Counted from the stretch's first letter, positions 1 through 6,733 are shown. The stretch: 6,753 nucleotides of DNA from CAYFSC01 sp964345695 (GCA_964345695.1 CAYFSC010000163.1:1-6753); one strand, 5' to 3'. The notes: generated from the sequence alone by a model not told the origin. Program-made: numbers and translations.

Positions 1-33
1 TGGTCAAGTATTCAGGTGGTACTACGTAATAAC

Positions 34-89
34 ATGGACACTGAAACACATTAGCACTTAAACACCCGAACACACAAACACTCGAACAC
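34..89. repeat. 8-base-period degenerate tandem repeat (NNNAACAC)
   Basis: Read on the plus strand, seven consecutive octamers occur without a gap: atggacac, tgaaacac, attagcac, ttaaacac, ccgaacac, acaaacac, tcgaacac. The last three bases are CAC in all seven and the five-base core is AACAC in five. A weaker eighth unit (gtaataac) precedes them at 26-33. The array ends at base 89, directly beside the stop codon of the last amidohydrolase gene (90-92), so it forms the start of that transcript's 3' region, read as GTGTTNNN. The first 89 bases are also clearly poorer in GC (37 of 89) than the rest of the window. No hairpin or terminator is seen in it. Function unknown. Confidence 0.75.
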
Positions 90-1397
90 CTACTCCTCCA
101 CTCCCGGATTCCGATTTAAGAACTCGTCGTACAGCTTGGAGTGGCGGCTTTCCATGGGCAGCTTGTAGCCGTCAATAAAGAGGTGCTGTACCTGCGTCTT
201 GGTTTCAAACGGGTCGCCGTCGGCCACGAAAAGGTTGGCCTGCTTGCCGACTTCGAGGGAGCCAAGCCGGTCGTCGACGCCCAGGATTTGGGCGGGTGTG
301 ATGGTCACGGCGCGAAGTGCCGCGTCCTTGCCCAGTCCGTAGGCCGCCGCAAACCCGGCATGGAACGGCAGATTGCGGACGTTTTCGGCTTCGCCAGTGC
401 GGAGGGCGACGGTCACGCCCGCGTCGTGAAGAAGGCCGGCGTTGGCGTACGCCTTGTCGTACCGGTCGCTCTCCCGCGAAGGAATGGAGAGAACCGGGCC
501 GGTCATCACGGGAACGTTCGCCGCCGCAATCGCATCGGCCACGCGCCATCCGTCCTGGACGCCGCCCAGAATCATCTGGTCGGTCAGGTTTCGTTCCTCG
601 GCCCACGCCAGGGCCGAGGAAATGTCGGCAGCGGCGCTGGCTTTCACCAGGAGGGGCGTGGTGCCGTTCACCACCGGCAGAAGGGCCTTCATCGACGGCG
701 TGTATTCGGGCATCGCGGCAGTACCGTTCGAGGCTCGGGCCGAGTCGATGCGAGCGTAGAGTTCCGCGCGATCCCACACCTCGTTCAGCTTCTCCATGGC
801 CTTTTTCGCGGCCTTCTCGATCTCTTCCTCGCTGCGCCGATCCCACGGCCCGCGCCGTCCTGTAGACGGAAAGTCCAGGACGACCATCTCCACGCCTCCA
901 TGCAGCATTTGCATCGGCGTGTAGCCATGCAGGTCGATGAGCGCCGCAGTGCCTGGGAGGAGGCCCCCGGACGGTTCGCTGATCACCGTTGTGACGCCGC
1001 TCACGCGGGTCACCGGGATGTTGACCGAGTTGGGATTGACGGCTGTCAGGGCCCGCATTTGCGGAGTGAGGTCGCCGATCTCCGAGTCGTCCTGTGTTTC
1101 CGAAAGGGAGCCCACCTCGACGAGGCCCAGTTCCGTGCCGCTGTCGATCATGCCGGGGTAGACGTGCAGGCCGGTGGCGTCGATCACCTCGGCGTCGTCG
1201 GGCACGGCGACCGAGGCCCCGACGGCGGCAATGGTGTCGGCACGGACGACGATGGTGCCGGACTCGATCGTGCCGTTCGTGACGGTGACAATGCGGGCAT
1301 TGGTGATGGCAAACGTGCCTTGGCGGCCGGGCGTCTTCTGGCCGAAGGCGGGGCCCAGCAGGAGAAGACAGGCAAGGACGGAACTCAGGAATCGCAT
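90..1397 (-). CDS. exported amidohydrolase-like pseudoenzyme
   Basis: A 435-residue protein with the amidohydrolase fold but without its metal ligands. The signal peptide is residues 1-19 (MRFLSSVLACLLLLGPAFG, probable cleavage before Gln20). The N-terminal beta domain (ITNARIVTVTNGTIESG) leads into YPGMIDSGTELGL, where the HxH of the neighbouring active paralogue has become Gly87-Thr-Glu89. By alignment to that neighbour, the strand-5 His is Ala253 (VKASAAAD), the strand-6 His is Gly279 (LGGVQDG) and the strand-8 Asp is Gly335 (LRTGEAE). The C-terminal half keeps the family signature LGVDDRLGSLEVGKQANLFV. A charged helix (about 187-215) is inserted mid-barrel. It may be a structural or regulatory partner of the active paralogue, or have another chemistry; this is inference. 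The frame extends to a GTG at 1466, but the ATG at 1397 is preferred because the signal peptide begins there. It follows the preceding stop by 72 bases and is probably the last gene of the operon. Confidence 0.9.
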   Translation of the reverse strand: MRFLSSVLACLLLLGPAFGQKTPGRQGTFAITNARIVTVTNGTIESGTIVVRADTIAAVGASVAVPDDAEVIDATGLHVYPGMIDSGTELGLVEVGSLSETQDDSEIGDLTPQMRALTAVNPNSVNIPVTRVSGVTTVISEPSGGLLPGTAALIDLHGYTPMQMLHGGVEMVVLDFPSTGRRGPWDRRSEEEIEKAAKKAMEKLNEVWDRAELYARIDSARASNGTAAMPEYTPSMKALLPVVNGTTPLLVKASAAADISSALAWAEERNLTDQMILGGVQDGWRVADAIAAANVPVMTGPVLSIPSRESDRYDKAYANAGLLHDAGVTVALRTGEAENVRNLPFHAGFAAAYGLGKDAALRAVTITPAQILGVDDRLGSLEVGKQANLFVADGDPFETKTQVQHLFIDGYKLPMESRHSKLYDEFLNRNPGVEE

Positions 1398-1469
1398 AGA
1401 ACCGGGGGAAAACAGGAAAGCAAGATGGGGACGCCGCCGTACTGCGTCGGGAAGAGGCGCGGACACCGG

Positions 1470-2903
1470 TCAGTGGCTGTGGTGGAGGAACAGCCCCTTC
1501 TCGGTGGCCTGGAGGAACGCACCCTGCATGCAGCGGCCGTGGCGCGTGTCCACATCCGACCAGTCGGTGGTGAGGTCGATGGCGGCCTCTGGATCCACCA
1601 CGATGCGCATGTCATCGGGGTCGTCGGTGCGGTCGAAGCGAGCGATGCCGTCCACGTACGTGCGTTGCGGAACGGCGTAAATCGAGAGGGGGTGTGCACT
1701 AAAGACGGCCAAATCCGCGTCTTTGCCCACCTCGATCGACCCGACTCGATCGGCAATGCCGAGCTGGCGCGCGGGGTTGATCGTAATGAGCGAGAGAGCT
1801 TCGGTGTCCGACAGGCCCCCGTAACGCTGCGACTTGGCCGCCTCGTGGTACAGGTGCCGGTTCAGCTCTTCTGAGTCGGAGTTGATCGAGGTCGTCACGC
1901 CATTGTTCGTGAGGATGGCGGCGTTGTAAGCGGTCGAGTAGTACACTTCAAACTTGTAGGCCCACCAGTCCGAAAAGATGGACGCGCCGGCGCCGAAGGC
2001 CGCAAGCTCCGGGGCCACCTTGAACCCTTCGTTCACATGCTGGAAGGTAACCCTGTCGATGCCGAAGTCCTCCAGCACCCGCATGAGCATGAGGATCTCG
2101 TCGGCGCGATACGAGTGGGTGTGGATCTGCACCTCGCCGCTGAGCACGTCGGCCAGCACCTCCATGCGCTCGGAGTGGGGCGGCGGGGCGTCACGATTCC
2201 CATTCTGGTACGCCTCTTTCGCGGCGGCGTAGCGCTGCGCCTCCGTTAGGGCGTCGCGGACGACCTGCTCCACACCCATCCGGGTGCGAGGCACGATGTC
2301 TCGTCCTTCTCCATGCACGCGTGTCGGGTTTTCGCCAAGCGCGAACTTGATGGTGCGGGGGGCGCCTTCGAAGCGAAGCGCCGCGGGGTCGGTCGTGCCG
2401 TAGCGGTGCTTGATCGTCTCGTTGCGTCCGCCAATGACGTTGGCCGAGCCGTGCATGACGTGGCTGGCCGTGACGCCGCCCGCCAGCGCGCGGTAGATGG
2501 AAACGTCAAACGGATCGAGCACGTCGCCCACGCCAACCTCAGAGGTGACAGGATTCGTCGCCTCGTTCACGTCGCTGATCGCCATGTGCGAGTGCGCGTC
2601 GATGATGCCCGGCATCACGTACATGCCGCTGGCGTCGAACGTCTCCACGCCGCTCGGGACCTCCAGGTCGGGGCCGATCTCGGCAATAACGCCGTCGCGG
2701 ATGAGCACGTCGGTGTTTTCCTGCGTGCCGTTGGTGATTGTGAGGACCGTGGCATTCTGGATGAGCCCGTCGTCAGGCGCGTCGGCCCGAAGCATGTCGG
2801 TTTGAGCCGCGGACGCGGGGGCCAGAACCAATGCAAGGATCCACAGCACCGTGAGGGTGGGGAACGAGCGAGGGTGGGGAAGCGAATGCATCATCTGCAT
2901 CAT
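1470..2903 (-). CDS. exported imidazolonepropionase-like amidohydrolase, metal site intact
   Basis: A 477-residue amidohydrolase and the only one of the three with a full subtype I binuclear metal site: HSH at 104-106 (IDAHSHM), a candidate carboxylated lysine Lys186 (TIKFALGENP), His263 (HTHSYRADE), His289 (QHVNEGF) and Asp343 (NSDSEE). The signal peptide covers about 1-33, with a hydrophobic core at 17-30 and likely cleavage at ASA-A, so it should act in the periplasm or at the surface. Members of this group hydrolyse cyclic amides, N-acyl amino acids or dipeptides; nothing here decides the substrate. After the barrel and the closing LGIADRVGSIEVGKDADLAV comes a C-terminal extension of about 50 residues with HGRCM (455-459) and a terminal HHSH. 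The start is ambiguous: ATG codons at 2903, 2900, 2894 and 2891 all precede the signal peptide, and 2891 gives an N-terminus (MHSLPHP) resembling that of the upstream paralogue (LHALPHP). It begins 59 bases after the preceding gene and is probably co-transcribed with it. Confidence 0.93.
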   Translation of the reverse strand: MMQMMHSLPHPRSFPTLTVLWILALVLAPASAAQTDMLRADAPDDGLIQNATVLTITNGTQENTDVLIRDGVIAEIGPDLEVPSGVETFDASGMYVMPGIIDAHSHMAISDVNEATNPVTSEVGVGDVLDPFDVSIYRALAGGVTASHVMHGSANVIGGRNETIKHRYGTTDPAALRFEGAPRTIKFALGENPTRVHGEGRDIVPRTRMGVEQVVRDALTEAQRYAAAKEAYQNGNRDAPPPHSERMEVLADVLSGEVQIHTHSYRADEILMLMRVLEDFGIDRVTFQHVNEGFKVAPELAAFGAGASIFSDWWAYKFEVYYSTAYNAAILTNNGVTTSINSDSEELNRHLYHEAAKSQRYGGLSDTEALSLITINPARQLGIADRVGSIEVGKDADLAVFSAHPLSIYAVPQRTYVDGIARFDRTDDPDDMRIVVDPEAAIDLTTDWSDVDTRHGRCMQGAFLQATEKGLFLHHSH

Positions 2904-2962
2904 CGAGCAAAGCGTGAGGTTGGAAGCAGCAAACGACCGGGACGCAGCGACGAGGGTGGGGA
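2853..2962. repeat. three exact copies of GAGGGTGGGGA around the start of the middle amidohydrolase gene
   Basis: The plus strand carries GAGGGTGGGGA at 2853-2863, 2870-2880 and 2952-2962. The third copy directly abuts the stop codon of the upstream gene (2963-2965). The second encodes part of the LPHP tetrapeptide and the first lies in the signal-peptide coding region. Related cores (GGGTGGGGA at 4660-4668, GGGGTGGGG at 4718-4726) sit in the signal-peptide coding region of the upstream paralogue. They may be remnants of paralogous 5' ends, a regulatory motif, or a by-product of GC-rich codon choice. Confidence 0.5.
2855..2879 (+). other. potential G-quadruplex in the template strand near a gene start
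   Basis: Four G-runs (2855-2857, 2859-2862, 2872-2874, 2876-2879) are separated by loops of 1, 9 and 1 bases. The two one-base loops favour a stable quadruplex; the nine-base middle loop exceeds the usual seven-base cut-off. It is on the template strand of the middle amidohydrolase gene, 25 to 49 bases inside the ATG at 2903, so it could affect transcription rather than mRNA folding. This is a pattern-based prediction only. Confidence 0.3.
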
Positions 2963-4744
2963 TTATTCAGGAGTGTCGGTGCGCGAACCCGTGATGGGAA
3001 AAGAGCCGAACTGGCCAGTGGAGACGGATCCGTCGAAGTCGGCGCCTTCGACGGTCACACTCACGTCCACCTCCCCGACGTCTCCGCCGTCGAAGGAGAA
3101 ACTCAGCGAGGAACCGTCGAACGAAATGCCGCGCAGGTCTTCATCGTCGTTACCGGTGGGGGAAGAGATGGAGCCTTCGAGGCCGGAGCCGCTTTCTTCG
3201 AGGGTGATGGTTCCGGAGAGGTCGCCCTGCGGCGATTCGATCGAGTATTCCCACGTTCCCACTACGGCCGACACGTTGCCGGTCACTTCGCCTTCGTCCT
3301 CGGCGGCGGACACCTCGAAGACGTGCCCGTCGACGACGACGTGTCGCACTTTCGTGTCTTCGTCGAAGTAGTTGCCGTCGGTAACGACGAGGTTCGCGAT
3401 CTTGCCCGCCTCCACGGTGCCGAGACGGTCGTCGACGCCAAGCAGCGAGGCCGCGTCCGTCGTCAGAGCTGCGAGGGCCGCGTCTTCTGACAGACCGTGC
3501 TCGATCATGGTGCGCAGGTTGTCACGGATGTCGCCAGCCTTCACGTCCTTCGAGGTAAACCCGAAGCGAAGTCCTGCCTCCCGGAGTGTGGCTGCATTCT
3601 GATAGTATTTCTCCCGTTCCATCGCCTGGCGTGCCTGGAGGTTTTTCTCCTCGTCCTCTGTGTCCTCGTGCGAGCGGACGCGGAGGTCGTCCTGAAAGAC
3701 GCTTCCCGGCTCCTCCGGTGTCGTGGCGTCCTGCGTCGTGTCGGCCGCCGTCGTGTCGGCGTCGGATCCCTCCTCATCATCGGGGGGCTCGGGAAGATCC
3801 AGCGTGAGAAAAAGAGGAGCGTCGACGGCCTGCAGCGACTCGACGGCCTGGAAGCTGCCGTTCAAGCCCGTCAGCATCACGGGGACCCCGAGCTCGCTCT
3901 GCAGGGCGAGGACGCGGTGGAGGTCAAGGGCGTCCTCAGTGTAGGCGGCGACGGGGAGCGATCCGTCCATCAGGGGCAGGAGCGCGTCGTGGACGGCGTC
4001 TGTCGGTGGGCGCTGGCGGCCTTGCGGGCTCTTCTCGTAGGCCACCATCATGGCCTGACGCCGTTCCGTCTCACGCACAAGATCCCGCAGGGTGGCGATC
4101 ACGGCCATGTCCGTCGCGGGGGCGACGACGTTTGGCCAGGAACTCTGGGCCCCTCGGATCTGGAAAAAGACGGAGGAGACTCCGTTCAGAACCATCGCGT
4201 TCGGGTCGTCGCCTGCCAGCTGGACGATCGCACCTTGGCCGGGAAGCATCTGGCCCTCAGGCACGACGTGGGCCGTGGTAAACCCGACCTCGCGGAGCTT
4301 GGACACGGTCGATTCCTCGGGATTCAGGAGCGCTCGCGCAAGACGGTCGGGTTGGATCCCGGCCCGGGCGGAGGGGGCGTCGTCGGGATTCTCGACGTCT
4401 TCGCTCGTGTCGAGATCGGGCGTATCGACACCGACGTGCGAGAGCCCGTCGATGAAGCCGGCGTAAACCGTCAAAGAGTCCCCCACCACCTCGCGCGCGT
4501 CGAACGGAATCGCGACGTCGGGCCCAACGGCTTCGATGAGGCCGTCACGAACGAGCACCGTCGCCCGGTCCATGACCTCGCCGGGGGCCGTTACGACCCG
4601 GGCGTTCGTAATGGCCATGGTGCGCGTCACGACCGGGAGATCGTCGGTATCTTGCGCCTGGGTGGGGAAGAGAAGCGTAAAGCAGAGAAGGACAGCAAGA
4701 ACACCGCTCTGGCGCGAGGGGTGGGGCAGGGCGTGCAACGTCAT
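2963..4744 (-). CDS. exported amidohydrolase-like protein, metal site largely lost, with acidic insert and C-terminal beta domain
   Basis: A 593-residue protein of the imidazolonepropionase-like amidohydrolase group. A signal peptide is seen at 1-30 (hydrophobic core about 14-27, likely cut after TQA). The small N-terminal beta domain runs from about 41-95 (ITNARVVTAPGE). The barrel strand-1 motif is GFIDGLSHVG, where the family HxH has become LSH (only His103 kept). The strand-5 His is Tyr268, the strand-6 His is about Gly293, and the strand-8 Asp is about Lys399, so hydrolysis is doubtful. Residues 319-367 are an acidic insert (about 19 of 49 residues Asp/Glu). The domain closes with the typical LGVDDRLGTVEAGKIANLVV. 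Residues about 496-588 add a Gly/Ser-rich, beta-strand-like domain starting GTWEYSIESPQG that most relatives of 430-450 residues lack. I chose the ATG at 4744: the frame stays open up to a TTG at 4858, but only this start puts the signal peptide at the N-terminus and lies downstream of the candidate promoter. Family placement is firm; loss of function is inferred. Confidence 0.88.
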   Translation of the reverse strand: MTLHALPHPSRQSGVLAVLLCFTLLFPTQAQDTDDLPVVTRTMAITNARVVTAPGEVMDRATVLVRDGLIEAVGPDVAIPFDAREVVGDSLTVYAGFIDGLSHVGVDTPDLDTSEDVENPDDAPSARAGIQPDRLARALLNPEESTVSKLREVGFTTAHVVPEGQMLPGQGAIVQLAGDDPNAMVLNGVSSVFFQIRGAQSSWPNVVAPATDMAVIATLRDLVRETERRQAMMVAYEKSPQGRQRPPTDAVHDALLPLMDGSLPVAAYTEDALDLHRVLALQSELGVPVMLTGLNGSFQAVESLQAVDAPLFLTLDLPEPPDDEEGSDADTTAADTTQDATTPEEPGSVFQDDLRVRSHEDTEDEEKNLQARQAMEREKYYQNAATLREAGLRFGFTSKDVKAGDIRDNLRTMIEHGLSEDAALAALTTDAASLLGVDDRLGTVEAGKIANLVVTDGNYFDEDTKVRHVVVDGHVFEVSAAEDEGEVTGNVSAVVGTWEYSIESPQGDLSGTITLEESGSGLEGSISSPTGNDDEDLRGISFDGSSLSFSFDGGDVGEVDVSVTVEGADFDGSVSTGQFGSFPITGSRTDTPE

Positions 4745-4784
4745 TCGAGAGGGGAGGCGACCTGAATGAAAACGAGTCTCCTCC

Positions 4785-4813
4785 AGAATAGGGCACGCCA
4801 CGCACATTGTCAC
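4785..4813 (-). promoter_or_regulatory. candidate sigma-70 promoter for the amidohydrolase cluster
   Basis: On the minus strand GTGACA (4813-4808; five of six matches to TTGACA) is followed by exactly 17 bases and then TATTCT (4790-4785; four of six matches to TATAAT). Transcription would start near 4778 and give a leader of about 34 bases before the ATG at 4744. It lies in the only sizeable gap inside the window, between the ATPase stop and the first amidohydrolase. No operator or riboswitch-like structure is visible. If the host is a Bacteroidota member, its housekeeping sigma factor may prefer a different -10 element (TAnnTTTG), which I do not see here, so this remains a candidate. Confidence 0.45.
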
Positions 4814-4870
4814 GGCGGTCCATCCCCGCACGTGACAGGATCGTGCCGTTCGTTTCAAACGTCTCCTTGA

Positions 4871-6733
4871 TCAGTCGATCATGCGCTTGAGTTCTTCGAC
4901 GCGCTGGACGACCTCGGCGCGATCCATCGAGTTGTAAGGCTCGGGCAGGAGGTCGCGGCTCGTGCACTCGAGGACGGCGGCGAGCTTCTGCAGCTCCACC
5001 TCGGTCGGGTAGGTCGGCGGGATGAAGTCATCGACGGTCTCCTGCAGGATCTCGGGCGTCACGGTGCCGTCGCTGGTGCCGGCGGCGCGGAACCCGGCGC
5101 GCGTCAGGATTGCCTCCATGTCGGCGCCGCTGAACGTGCGCTTGCCGTCGAGGAGGACCGTGGGCACCTCGTCCATCGGGATCTGCACACCCGTGCGGTT
5201 CATCATCACCTCCAGAAGCTCCTCGCGGTCCTCGCGGGTGGAGGGGTAGAACAGCGACAGGTGCTCCTCGGCGCGTCCCTGCCGTTTGAGGTCGACGGGC
5301 ATGAGATCGGGGCGGGCGGTGACGAGGAAGAAGATGACGCGTCCGCGGTGCTTCGGGTCGCTCATGAAGGAGACGATCTGCGAGAACACGCGCTGGCTCA
5401 CGCCCGAGTCGCCTTGTGCATCGCGATCCCCGAGGGCGGCATCGGCCTCGTCGATCATCACGGCGACCGGCGTCATGGCCTCCAACAGGTTCAGGATTTT
5501 CTCCAGGTTGCCTTCCGTCACGCCCTGCCACTGCGAGCGGAAGTTCTTGAGCTTCACCATCGGGATGCCGATTTCCCCGGCAAAGCAGTTGATGAGGAAC
5601 GTCTTGCCGCAGCCCACGGGCCCGCTGATGAGGTAGCCCATCGGGATTACGTCGCGGCGTCCGGCCTTCAGCGCGCGGGCCGCCTGGCGCAGGTGTTCCT
5701 TCGCTTCGGTGTGCCCGGCGACGAGATCGAGCGATAAGTCGGTCTCCACAAATTCCAACAGGCCGTACGCCTCCTCCTCGATGAAATCCTTCTTGAGGTC
5801 CGAGAGTGTCTCGAACGTCAGGCGGCTCTGGTTCTCGATGACGTCGGCCAGGATCGTGCGGAGCTGCGTGATGTTCAGCCCCGCGGTCGACTCGGCGAGG
5901 ACGCGCGCGGGGACGTCCGAGTTGGCTTCGAACGTCGAGCGGCGGCCTTCCAAGAACCAGCCGATGTACTCTTTTCGGGCGTCTTCCTCCGGAATGGGAA
6001 CGTAGATCTCCGCCGTGTGCGGACTCTGGACGAGCTGCTGGTTCAGGTCCGTCAGGTTTTCGGTGATGAGCGTGATCGTGAAGTCGCGGTCCAGGAACTG
6101 GCGGTCGCGCGACCACTTCTGCAGGTAGACGAGGGCCTGCCGGTCCTCGGCGGAGTACATGGACGCCTCGGCCATCGGTGCAATGGTCTCCGCGTAGTCG
6201 ATGATGAACGCCATGCGGGTGCCCTCCGAGAGGCGCAGGCGAAAGTAGTTCTCCAGCAGCGAGAAGACGCGCGACGGGTCCTTGGGCAGTTGCTTCTGGT
6301 ACTCCGTGCCAAAGAGGCTGTCGTAGCCCGACAGCGCGCGGTTGAAATCCTTCTTCGACGCCTTATCGGCAAAGTGGATGCCGGAAGAGCGGTCGTAGAA
6401 CACGACCACGTCGCGCTCGGCAAACACGTCGTTTACCAGGAACTGCTGCAGCGGCACGTACGACCGCTCGCCCGACGGAGCCACGCTCGGGACGAGGTCG
6501 CGCACGTCGCCGTGGAGGATAAACTCGGTAAACGTCTTCGTCAGGTACTTGCGCGCCATCTCCTGGGCCCACGACGGATAGTGGTCCAGGTACGTCGCCA
6601 CGTCGTCGTCCGTCACGGCCGCGCTGTCCGGCGAGGCGGCCTCCGGGGGCTCGGACGGCCGGTCGTCGCTCCCGGACTCGTTGGGCGCGCCGTTGGGGGA
6701 GGAGGCGGGGAGGTTGGAAGAAGCGTCGGACAT
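4871..6733 (-). CDS. Ycf46-like tandem AAA ATPase, first module degenerate
   Basis: A 620-residue cytoplasmic ATPase with no signal peptide or membrane segment. Residues 1-43 are a low-complexity Ser/Pro/Asp/Glu-rich, probably disordered tail. Residues about 60-330 look like a degenerate AAA module: there is no Walker A, a Walker B-like strand (AFIIDYAE, 175-182), a sensor-1-like strand (TLITEN, 221-226) and a helical lid around 283-330. Residues 331-570 are an intact AAA module: Walker A GPVGCGKT (371-378), Walker B VMIDEAD (425-431), a WQG triplet at the pore-loop position (402-404), TARPD (472-476), the arginine-finger region LKRQGR (482-487) and the lid motif FSGADME (534-540). The last 50 residues are a helical tail. 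The order of degenerate module, linker and active module matches cyanobacterial/plastid Ycf46-type ATPases, whose role is poorly known. The ATG at 6733 has no clear Shine-Dalgarno, and only 20 bases of upstream sequence are present, so its promoter is not visible. ATPase activity is well supported; the cellular substrate is unknown. Confidence 0.93.
   Translation of the reverse strand: MSDASSNLPASSPNGAPNESGSDDRPSEPPEAASPDSAAVTDDDVATYLDHYPSWAQEMARKYLTKTFTEFILHGDVRDLVPSVAPSGERSYVPLQQFLVNDVFAERDVVVFYDRSSGIHFADKASKKDFNRALSGYDSLFGTEYQKQLPKDPSRVFSLLENYFRLRLSEGTRMAFIIDYAETIAPMAEASMYSAEDRQALVYLQKWSRDRQFLDRDFTITLITENLTDLNQQLVQSPHTAEIYVPIPEEDARKEYIGWFLEGRRSTFEANSDVPARVLAESTAGLNITQLRTILADVIENQSRLTFETLSDLKKDFIEEEAYGLLEFVETDLSLDLVAGHTEAKEHLRQAARALKAGRRDVIPMGYLISGPVGCGKTFLINCFAGEIGIPMVKLKNFRSQWQGVTEGNLEKILNLLEAMTPVAVMIDEADAALGDRDAQGDSGVSQRVFSQIVSFMSDPKHRGRVIFFLVTARPDLMPVDLKRQGRAEEHLSLFYPSTREDREELLEVMMNRTGVQIPMDEVPTVLLDGKRTFSGADMEAILTRAGFRAAGTSDGTVTPEILQETVDDFIPPTYPTEVELQKLAAVLECTSRDLLPEPYNSMDRAEVVQRVEELKRMID

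Noticed and set aside
1..89. Search for a transcription terminator after the last gene.
   Set aside because: No inverted repeat followed by a T-run is visible; any terminator lies beyond the window or is not intrinsic.
1398..1466. GTG start at 1466 that would lengthen the last amidohydrolase-like protein by 23 residues.
   Set aside because: The added residues would bury the signal peptide; the ATG at 1397 gives a standard exported N-terminus.
141..1874. A 577-codon open frame on the plus strand.
   Set aside because: It runs antisense across two clear amidohydrolase genes and their junction, has no recognisable motif, and is rich in Arg, Gly and His as expected from the complement of GC-rich codons.
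2313..4765. Long plus-strand open frames (2313-3371 and 3497-4765) opposite the upstream amidohydrolase-like gene.
   Set aside because: Same antisense GC effect; no domain, signal peptide or start context, and they fully overlap a gene with clear family motifs.
4851..4861. Palindrome CGTTT-C-AAACG just after the ATPase stop codon, considered as a terminator or operator.
   Set aside because: The stem is only 5 base pairs with a 1-base centre, too tight for an RNA hairpin, and no T tract follows; as an operator it is too short to support.
5028..6116. A 362-codon minus-strand frame inside the ATPase gene.
   Set aside because: It is a shifted frame of the ATPase with extreme Arg/Pro/Gly content and no motifs; the in-frame product has intact Walker motifs.
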